The translations under genes and the position numbers were made by a program. Shown one piece after another: positions 12,701 to 21,297 of a stretch of DNA of 64,000 nucleotides (its first letter is position 1; every line of letters starts with the position of its first letter). This DNA is from Aspidiotus rigidus. Lineage: Eukaryota > Arthropoda > Insecta > Hemiptera > Diaspididae. Location of the stretch: NCBI GenBank assembly GCA_035079385.1, contig JAVHKY010000035.1, forward strand, positions 1,302,001-1,366,000, given 5' to 3'. A model generated the notes under the pieces. The model did not search any database. It worked only from the letters and a program-made list of their open reading frames with translations, and had not been told where the DNA came from.

Positions 12701-15700
12701 TATTCAAGACAAGAACGAACATCATCAGTCAGAATCCGTAATTTTGCTAGGTCATATGGTGCGTATTGAAAAGTCTGCTAATCAGGCTAGATCGAAATTT
12801 GTAAAAAACCACTCTTTCTTTGAAGGTGAGAGAATGTCCTACTCTACATTCGGTATTTAGAGATTTACACGTCTTAGTCGACGTATCGGATTCAGATAAC
12901 GATTTCTTTGAAAATATTCAGCACTTGCAGATACATCGAAAAACAAAAGCGCTGAAGAGGTGAGCGTTTGGGTCATTTTGATAGTTACCATAAAAATAAA
13001 GAAAAATACTACTTCTGAATTTATTTCACAGATTTGTAGAAGTTATGTCGCAAGAAATGAAGCCACCCAAGCCATATTCATTGATGTTCGTATTCCCTCT
13101 TGTTTCGTGTCATCTACTGAGCGATAAGACAGCAAATGAAACAGCATTGATTCATGCATCTATCGAAGTAACTTACGTTCACCTAAAGTTGTCAGTACTT
13201 CGTAGTTTAGAATATGTACTAAATCATGAAATTTTGCAGGCATTAAAAGTGATTTGTCGTCTTTCCCCTTGGTTGCATTATGAACGTATATTGAAACAGT
13301 ACGTGATGGAGATGCGCAAGAATGTCGCTCTTCGGAAGCAAGCTATTCGTATTATTTCGGCCATTTTGGATTCGTTCCACTTTGATATTAGTCAGGCTAT
13401 GAACGCTACAAACCGTAAACCTCGGCCTTCAAAACCGTCAGAAGAAGCAAGTAAAGGCGAACCAATGGAAATTGGCGGCGAAAGTGGCGAGCCTGAAAAG
13501 AAATTGGAACCTGCTGTAAAACGGGTGACTGTAATGTGTCATTCGGATGCCATCCGAGTGTACAAATCTATCAAGTCATTTTTAGTGCCAAGCTTGGATC
13601 GTGTCTTCATGACCTACGAAGACGCAGATCAGAATCATAAGTTGAGTAAAAAAGGAACTCGCGACGAGAAGGAAGAGATGGCCGTTTTGAGCATACCAAT
13701 CGCTTACGCGGCTGTGAAACTGCTGAAAAAGTTACCTCCCGCTTTATTGGATCAATATATACCTACGTGAGTTTATATTACAATTTTTATTTTTATCTTT
13801 AAAATGGGAATCTCAAAACATGTATTCGAAAGAAAAGAGAGTGAAGAATATTACGGGGTGAAGGATTTATTTTCATTTGTAGTATTGATGATCTCAAGTA
13901 AATTATTGGAACTACTATGATGACACTGACAGGCTCCCTCATCAGAGAGAACCCGTTGAAAATACATCATGTTGAGATGTACCTGTTTCCTGATGTTAAG
14001 TTGATAGATATTTAGATAGATATTAGGTTACCGGATACCTCAAGTAAATTTATCAACCCCATGATGACTTTGACAGGCTCCCTCATCAGAGAGAACCCGT
14101 TACAAATATAACATGTTGAGATGTTCCTGTTTTCTGATATGGGGTATCTTAGATTTTATACCTAGATACATATTAGCTTAGTTAGCTCAGTTACGGCATA
14201 TGTCGAGTGAATTTATGAATTATCATAATAATATTATGATGACATTAGCAGGCTCCCTCATCAGAGAGAACCCGTTACAAATACAATATGTTGAGACGTT
14301 CCTGTTTTCTGATATGGGGTATCTTAGATTTTATACTTAGATACATATTAGCTTAGTCACGGCATATGTCGAGTGAATTTATGAATTATCATAATATGAT
14401 GACATTAGCAGGCTCCCTCATCAGAGAGAACCCGTTACAAATACAATATGTTGAGACGTTCCTGTTTTCTGATATGGGGTATCTTAGATTTTATACCCGA
14501 ATACATATTAGCTTAGTTACGGCATATGTCGAGTGAATATATGAATTATATGATGACATTAGCAGGCTCCCTCATCAGAGAGAACCCGTTACAAATATAA
14601 CATGTTGAGATGTTCCTGTTTTCTGATATGGGGTATCTTAGATTTTATACTTAGATACATATTAGCTTAGTCACGGCATATGTCGAGTGAATTTATGAAT
14701 TATCATAATATGATGACATTAGCAGGCTCCCTCATCAGAGAGAACCCGTTACAAATACAATATGTTGAGACGTTCCTGTTTTCTGATATGGGGTATCTTA
14801 GATTTTATACCTGAATACATATTAGCTTAGTTACGGCATATGTCGAGTGAATTTATGAATTATCATATGATGACATTAGCAGGCTCCCTCATCAGAGAGA
14901 ACCCGTTATGAATATAACATGTTGAGACGTTCCTGTTTTCTGAAATGGAGTAGCTTAGATTTATAGGTATTTAGGTACAATCAACTTGCTTACTGAGTAC
15001 CTCAAATGAATTTATGAATTATCATATGATGACGATAGCAGGCTCCCTCATCAGAGAGAACCCATTATCAATTTAAGTTATTATGTTGAGATATTCCTGT
15101 TTTCTGATGAAGAGTAGACTTATATTCATAATATTATTATTCTCATTTTCTCCATTACTAAAAATACATTATGTTGACATGTTCCTGTTTTCTGATATAA
15201 AGTAGAATCATATTTACATTCATGTCAACTGTCATATCAATTGCCCGTAGTAAATTTATAAACTCCATGATGACTTTGACAGGCTCCCTCATCAGAGAGA
15301 ACCCGTTATAAATACATTATGTTGATATTTTCCTGTTTTCTGATATGGAGTATTTTCAATTTATATTTATTTAAATACATAGCAATATGATTAGGTACTG
15401 CATACATGTAAATTTATGAATCATCATAATTATGAAGACAATAACAGAATTCCTCATTAGAGAGAACCCATTATCAATAGATGTTCTTGTCTTCTCATGT
15501 TAAGTAGATTTATATCAATGTTTATAGTTATTAGCTTGATTAATATCTCAATTAAGTTATTTGTTACCTATCATATGATGACTTTGACAGGCTCCCTCAT
15601 CAGAGAGAACCCGTTATAAATACATTATGTTGATATGTTCCTGTTTTCTGATATGGAGTATTTTCAATTTATATTTATTTAAATACATAGCAATATGATT

Positions 15701-18700
15701 AGGTACTGCATACATGTAAATTTATGAATCATCATAATTATGAAGACAATAACAGAATTCCTCATTAGAGAGAACCCATTATCAATAGATGTTCTTGTCT
15801 TCTCATGTTAAGTAGATTTATATCAATGTTTATAGTTATTAGCTTGATTAATATCTCAAGTAAAGTTATTTGTTACCTATCATATGATGACGTTAACAGG
15901 CTCCCTCATCAGAGAGAACCCGTTATCAATACATCATGTTGAGATGTTCCTGTTTTCTGACTTTAAATACCTATCTTAAGTTTACATTTAATCTGACAAT
16001 AGTGCTATTACTAATAGTATTATCCTAAAGTGAATACAAAATTGATGTACATATTTGGGTTTGGAAGCTTGTACAATTTTCAAAAAAGTAGACAATATTG
16101 ATTTTTTCTACTGCATGACCGGCACCTTGGATCTATAATTAATGCATTTTTTGATTTTCTTTTCTAGGATTTTTCTAAAGCTGAGCACCTACCTTAAGTC
16201 AAGGCTTCTTAGTATACGTCTAGTTGCTCGGGAAACCATGCAAAATATTTTGATGGAAGTTGGTCCTTCGTATTTTCCCAAATTGCTGTCTGAAATGATG
16301 TCGATATTGACCAAAGGTTTCCAGATACACGTTTTGGTCTTCACTTGTCACGCTATCTTGGAAAAGATTCAATCTCTTTTCAGTGCTGCCAGTCACATGG
16401 ATGCATGTATTGGTCCTGTGTTAGAAGTAAGTTGTTTGTTCCTCCTTATTCATTAAAGAGGTTGAAGATTAAAGTTACTTGTTTGTCGTTTTATATAAAT
16501 CGTTTGAAATGATCTTTAAGGTTGATATATACTTTAATAATCATTCATATCTACAATTTTGAAATTCTTCATTTTTCAGATTTGCATAGTTGACCTGTTT
16601 GGAAAGTTGGCTGATGAAAAAGAGATCGTGCAGATATCGAGTAAAACTCCGGAAGCAAAGGGTAACAAAAGTTACAACATGTTGAGCATAATGGCGGAAT
16701 ATATCAGCGAAGAACGTATTCTTGATTTGGTTCTCCCTTTGAAAGAGGTAACAAGATCAATTTCAACAAATTGCGTGAGCGTGAAATTTCCGGGGGAGAA
16801 GGCGGGGTCTTCTTGCAATCCAGCACAAGATTAAACAAACCATTAATTGTATCCGTGATTTTTCTTTATTTATGGTAGGTACTTGTAGTAAAACCAGCTC
16901 TTAATTTACAGATCTTATCAAGCAATATGTCGAGTAAGGTCGTGAGGAAAGTGTGTAGATGTTTGGAGTACATTGCTCAAGGACTGACACGGAATCGCTT
17001 CCTCAATGTCGAATCGTTATTAGTGCTCGCTTATGGAGTTTCAAACGATTGTATCCCTGCGTTGGTACTGGAAAAAGAGAATAATACCGCGAAAATTGAA
17101 AATGTGCCGCCCGTTCAGAAAGCGGACTGTTTTATTATTCCGGAAGGCGAGTCTACTCTACTTGATTTTTCAATCGTAAATATTGTAAATTCTAAGAAGT
17201 ATCTTAATTGTTCACTTCAGAACCCAAGCATCTAACAGCAGAAAAACGTAAAACGTGCTCACGAACGAATTCGCATGTGATTATTGAGTTTGGTCTCGAA
17301 TTATTGGAATCTATGTTGAAACGTGAAATCATTAGATCTGCCACTTATCGTCCTCACTTGGATCCGTTTATTCCATTGATCAAAGATTGCCTTCAATCTC
17401 AATATAATAAAGTAAGGAAAATTCTGTCGCTATTTTTGGGTTTCTGAACGAAAGATTAAAAAGAATGAATTTTTTCAGCTCGTAATATTGTCGTTGAAAT
17501 GTTTAATATATTTGTTACGACGCGATCTGCCATCTTTGAATGAGAGTTCGGCGATTAAGAGCATTTGTGAGTCTGTTTTTACCATGTTGGCCAAATATTC
17601 CTCGCCGACTCTATCTGGTGAGAATAGCGAATTGATAATGTCCGCAACGAAAGTGAGTTTCGTATTTTTTTACTGTCATCGCGTGTGAACAAAGTTTGTC
17701 TAATGAAATTTTTGACCGCAGGTGGCCTTGGTGATGGTCCGGGACTTGAAATATGCCATTGATGATGATCAATTACGAATACTCTTGTACGTAGTTGAAG
17801 ATTTGCAAAAAAATTCATCGCATTACGGGACAGGCTTTGCTCTTCTGAAAGCAATTTTGACCAGGAAGTATAACAATCCTGATCTACATGAATTGATGAG
17901 AAAAACAGGCGAGTTGAGCATTATGGCGTACAACGATAGCGTTCGTTTGATGGCGAGAAAAGTAAGACAGCCTCAGTAAATCGGTAGAATAGGGTACAAA
18001 TTCCTTATAGAATATTTATTTTGTTTTTGTTCATTTTCAAGGCGTACTATTATTATCTTGTGAATTATCCGCTCAATAAAAAGAAATTGCGCGAGAAGAT
18101 CGAATTCATTGCTGCTCAGTTGAAGTACGAAGAGATACCGGGAAGAAAATCGGCCATAGAGTTGTTGACGGTGATCGCGAATGCGTTTCCTGAAGTAAGA
18201 TGTTTCTTTTCAAATATACACTACGAATAAATTTTCAGCCAAATCTAACGGAAAGTACTTCTACTCAGGAGGAGTTTTTAGATTTGAGTCCCATATTGTA
18301 CTTCAAATTGGCATGCAGATTAGTTGACGATGACTCTACAGAATGTAAGAAAATGGCGTCCGATTGTATTTCAGTCATTATAAAACGCCTATCTCACATC
18401 AAGAAAGAAGAGGAATTGTTTGAGACCACCTTAAGTTGGCTTAATGAAAATAAAGTATGCACACACTGTTGTACATAGGTCGATAAAATACCGACCCTTC
18501 AAATAATTCTCATTCTCATATCAATTCTTGTAGATGCAATTCCGTGTTCTGGCGGTTCAATTGATGGGAATATTTGTCGCTGAAAAAGGTGCGAAATTCG
18601 AATCTAAATTGCTTGATGTACTTCCTATGCTCGAAAATCAATCTTCCTCGTGGCGAGCGAATGACGTAGGCAAGTACGTGCGAGCACCCGCGTTCAATGA

Positions 18701-19951
18701 AACTTCTGAAAGTGCGAACAAAGAAAATGATGCACTTGCATTCCAAGTTCTACAGTTGTATAGAAGATTAATGGAAACGTGTCCGAATTTATTACTCGAT
18801 CAAAAATACGGAAGCTATGTGCAACGAATTGCGGGTAGAGATGCCACGAATATGAAAAGTAAATTATTGTTGTCGTGGTTTATCAGGCCATTTTTTTCCC
18901 CTACAGATAATTGTCAATCGTTCATGAAACATTCTCACGAGTGGGTACGTTTGGGCGCAGCTCAAGTTCTTGGACTAATATTTAAGTCGCTGAATATTGA
19001 TGAAGTTAGCTCTATCGTCAATAGTTCTAAAGAAGCGAAAACAGAAGGTTTTCTTGTAGACAAGCAGGCAAAAAGTCAAGTCAAAAGTTTGTGCGAAGAT
19101 TTCTGCGATCAGTTGGTTCCGGGTCACGATGTCATGGAATCCCTTCTTAAACAGGTATTGTACTCCCCTTTTGATCAGCTTTTTGAAGGTTCAGCGACTT
19201 TCATGAATGTTTCTTTCTTCGCAGACTATGAAAAATTTACTATTTCTGGCTGAGGTCCTACAATATGTACCATGCTCGGAAATTAAAAAGTTCTCGTTAC
19301 CCTGGCTGGTAAATAAACTCGCCAATAGAGTTCGCAAAGAAGTTTCTCGTGCTCCTCAATCGTACATTGTGGTTAGTACACAATTATACTATGGAATTAT
19401 TTGTACCTTCATAACCGTAAGAAAAAATCTATCATCTTCTTTTGATATAGAGGACAATGGTCTTTAACTGGCTTGCCGCTTTGGCCGTGAAACTAGACGA
19501 GGACAAGCTGATCCCCATGTTGCATGTTGCGTTTTTACCTATATTACGCGAACTGTCGACTACCGACGATCAGGGAATCGTCATACGTCGCGCAGCGAAA
19601 GAAGCTTTGAAATATTACAGGAAAAAAGTGAACGCCGACGTGTACGACGAAACTGTAATCAAAGTACAACGAAAGTTGGATACGAAACGAGTACAACGCA
19701 AGATCAAAATTGCTCAAATGGTAAGAAAAATAAGTACAATTTCGGCGATCGAAATGGTTGCACGGACGATACAAAATGACACCAATATTTTTGTCTTTTC
19801 TCTTTAGCCCGTAATCAATCCCGAAGGTGCCGCGCGGCGTAAGATGAAAATACGAGAGAAAAAGAAAGAATCGCGAAAGAGACGTTTGGAGAAATTACGG
19901 AAAAGAAAATTTAAAAGTGGGAAAAGAAAAACGGTCGAAATAGCCGAATGA
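6761..19951 (+). CDS. UTP20: UTP20, small-subunit processome component (DRIM/HEAT-repeat), about 30 exons
   Basis: Giant nucleolar HEAT-repeat scaffold of the U3-containing SSU processome, needed for 18S rRNA maturation. The start MKNNPKRHKAQNTF at 6761-6802 splices to RFQSFSERISNIDI at about 6880, matching the UTP20 N-terminus (HKTENTYRF type). Recognisable family blocks run in order through the exons: NFAAESFAFVARKVADKN (about 7470-7530), YINFQFMWEPVQELIASH (9370-9420), IQIHRKTKALKR-like (about 12930), the IFLKLSTYLKSRLLSIR to GFQIHVLVFT segment (16168-16340), KILSSNMSSKVVRKVCR-type (about 16910), and MARKAYYYYLVNYPL (about 17950-18070). The Lys/Arg-rich tail after 19808 resembles the basic UTP20 C-terminus. 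The stop TGA is at 19949-19951 and an AATAAA follows near 20003. No frameshift was noticed. Intron 13767-16167 is far larger than the others and holds the snoRNA array. A Copia element begins 104 bp after the stop. Confidence 0.94.
13912..13998 (+). ncRNA. box C/D snoRNA copy 1
   Basis: C box ATGATGA 13917-13923, D box CTGA 13990-13993. It is the most divergent intact unit: guide-proximal bases are CACTGACAGGCTCCC and the D side is CCTGTTTCCTGATG. A weak outer pairing AACT/AGTT flanks the boxes. Confidence 0.65.
14056..14145 (+). ncRNA. box C/D snoRNA copy 2, with terminal stem
   Basis: C box 14061-14067, D box 14134-14137. Terminal stem ACCCCA (14056-14061) pairs perfectly with TGGGGT (14140-14145). 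The C'-like TGTTGAG lies 14-16 nt before the D box. This unit has every structural mark of a C/D snoRNA. Confidence 0.8.
14231..14317 (+). ncRNA. box C/D snoRNA copy 3
   Basis: C box 14236-14242, D box 14309-14312. The left flank is AT-rich (AATATT), so the ACCCC half of the stem is missing although TGGGGT is kept after the D box. Confidence 0.7.
14391..14477 (+). ncRNA. box C/D snoRNA copy 4
   Basis: C box 14396-14402, D box 14469-14472. Core almost identical to copy 3; weak terminal stem. Confidence 0.7.
14545..14631 (+). ncRNA. box C/D snoRNA copy 5
   Basis: C box 14550-14556, D box 14623-14626. Core almost identical to copies 3, 4 and 6. Confidence 0.7.
14705..14791 (+). ncRNA. box C/D snoRNA copy 6
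   Basis: C box 14710-14716, D box 14783-14786. Nearly identical to copy 4, including the upstream linker, pointing to recent duplication or gene conversion. Confidence 0.7.
14862..14948 (+). ncRNA. box C/D snoRNA copy 7
   Basis: C box 14867-14873, D box 14940-14943 followed by AATGGAG in place of TATGGGG. Short CAT/ATG outer pairing only. Confidence 0.68.
15021..15112 (+). ncRNA. box C/D snoRNA copy 8
   Basis: C box 15026-15032, D box 15104-15107. It is a few bases longer than the rest between the two guide arms and reads AGAACCCATT where the other intact copies read AGAACCCGTT. The CAGGCTCCCTC segment is unchanged. Confidence 0.65.
15161..15200 (+). pseudogene. truncated snoRNA unit (3' half only)
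   Basis: Begins AAATACATTATGTTGACATG and runs through CCTGTTTTCTGAT with D box at 15192-15195, but there is no C box or first guide arm upstream. Interpreted as a deletion derivative of the array. Confidence 0.7.
15262..15351 (+). ncRNA. box C/D snoRNA copy 9, with compensated terminal stem
   Basis: C box 15267-15273, D box 15340-15343. Terminal stem ACTCCA (15262-15267) pairs with TGGAGT (15346-15351). Compared with copy 2 (ACCCCA/TGGGGT) a C-to-T change on one side is matched by G-to-A on the other, so pairing is kept. Confidence 0.8.
15427..15503 (+). pseudogene. decayed snoRNA unit A
   Basis: Aligns with the intact units (AACAGAATTCCTCATTAGAG, AGAACCCATT) but the C box is ATGAAGA (15432-15438), the D box position reads CTCA (15494-15497), and the CAGGCTCCCTC guide is broken to CAGAATTCCTC. 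Confidence 0.7.
15570..15656 (+). ncRNA. box C/D snoRNA copy 10
   Basis: C box 15575-15581, D box 15648-15651. The core is nearly identical to the unit at 15267 and it is its partner in the 308-bp duplication, but the upstream stem half ACTCC is replaced by TATCAT. Confidence 0.7.
15735..15811 (+). pseudogene. decayed snoRNA unit B
   Basis: Nearly exact copy of decayed unit A, 308 bp further on: C box ATGAAGA 15740-15746 and CTCA at 15802-15805. Confidence 0.7.
15879..15965 (+). ncRNA. box C/D snoRNA copy 11 (last)
   Basis: C box 15884-15890, D box 15957-15960. Intact core; after the D box the sequence leaves the array (CTTTAAATACC). It is about 200 nt from the intron acceptor at 16167. Confidence 0.7.
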
Positions 19952-20055
19952 TATTTGTTCTCATAATGTTCCTTCCAGTCTGTGATAACTTTGTACGTAC
20001 CTAAATAAATTTGAAGTTATACAAATTAAAAAAAATGTCTTCCAATATCATTCAT

Positions 20056-20295
20056 TGTCGGAGTGTGGTGGCCGGCTGCTAAGTCTGAAGGCTGTGTATA
20101 GATGAAGCAACCTACCCTGTGACCTATTTACCTTGAGTTCTAGTGATTGCTTTTGTCTTTGGTCTTTTATCTTGGTCTTGCAGATATATCGTTTCTTGTT
20201 ACTTGAGAAGACGTACGTCTATATTCTATACTAATAAATATCTAATTATATTATTTGTGTAGTCTTTATTAACACACTACAGGGATATTCTGACA
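20056..20295 (+). repeat. 5' LTR of the Copia element
   Basis: 240 bp, TG...CA ends. Contains AATAAA near 20232-20237, expected for the R/U5 poly(A) function. The bases just downstream, TGGTATACCAAGG, begin with TGG as a tRNA primer site would, but I cannot name the tRNA. Confidence 0.95.
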
Positions 20296-21297
20296 TGGTA
20301 TACCAAGGTATGTGATAAAATTCTTTCAGATTGGTTACTCTTGGTTAACTAAAATAAAACTAACTACACTCGTGAAAACGAGTTATCGTAGAGCTACGAA
20401 AACCATACCAGTATCAATTCAAGTGAACGAAACTAAGAAACTAAAGTGGAAACACTTTAACTCTAAGATTAATTAAGCGAAATTCGAGTTTAATTCCTCG
20501 ATTCGTAATAACCTAACTGAAGAAAACTGAAGAAATTTCGTCACACGTGAACAAGGTATGGACTCTGAAACTAAGAAAATCACAAATCCTTGCAGAAGTC
20601 GTGGCATCTGGAGATTTGAACAACGGTAAGCGAACGTATGTTGCAGTTCGCTGGCTAACTACTAGCTCGTTGGCCACGAAAGATAAAAAGGTAGTTAGTA
20701 AATTAGTTCAGGAAAACGTTGGAAGCTTATATTGGACTGATCACCCGTTTTGATTCTGGCACAAGTAAGGACTAAGCCTTTTATCGTGAGTGGATAACAG
20801 TGCAGTATTCCTCAATTTTGAGATGCTGGTAAATCTTCAAATCAAGTCAGATGTCAAAGTATCCAAAAATAAATCCTATCAACAGATGCTCGCTGCGCGT
20901 GCGAAAGCAGCGAGAAGCCATGCATCTGTCAGACAGTATCACACACGATAAAACTCTAATCTGTGACATTGAAGAAAACAAAAGTAGATGCATAGAGAGC
21001 GCTAAAGTACGTGATACGTAGTGATTGAACTAACCACAGAAAAGAAAAGCCAAAACGGTAACTAATAAAAATCGGCATCGGGATCCCGAAGGAAACGTGT
21101 AAACGTGCAAAAGCCCTTTATTGGCAGTACGTCACAGAAAATCGGCGCAAATCTAATCAGATTACTCTGAACGAATTTACGAATACTGTTAACAATAGTC
21201 AAGTAAAAACTGAGTATTTTATGATAGTGAACTATAAAAATTAGACTTCACTAGATTACTACGTTGAATTAAAGCTGAAAAGATTTCTACACCAAAT
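20296..21297 (+). other. Copia 5' leader
   Basis: About 1 kb between the 5' LTR and the Gag-Pol start codon, long for a copia element. It contains the presumed primer-binding site and packaging region and a 68-codon ORF (20547-20753) with no recognised similarity, which I do not count as a gene. Confidence 0.6.

Larger units (their letters stand above)
13912..15965 (+). repeat. tandem array of box C/D snoRNA-like units in a UTP20 intron
   Basis: About 2 kb of tandem units, mostly 154-175 bp apart, inside the 2401-nt intron 13767-16167. Each full unit has ATGATGA, then AGGCTCCCTCATCAGAG and AGAACCCGTT, then TGTTGA about 40 nt on, then CCTGTTTTCTGAT. The linker between units is AT-rich and changes faster than the 77-82 nt core, which is what selection on a stable RNA would produce. 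Eleven intact copies, two decayed copies (C box ATGAAGA, D box CTCA) and one 3' fragment were counted by eye. A 308-bp block holding one intact plus one decayed copy is itself duplicated (about 15344-15651 repeats at 15652-15960). RNA expression is inferred, not shown. Confidence 0.85.

Noticed and set aside
13912..15965. CRISPR-like array (well-conserved core with regular spacing)
   Set aside because: It lies inside an intron of an animal gene, the linkers are related to each other rather than unique, the period is about 155 bp or more, and C and D boxes explain the conserved parts.
20547..20753. 68-codon ORF in the Copia leader
   Set aside because: No family motif; likely chance ORF in the leader RNA.
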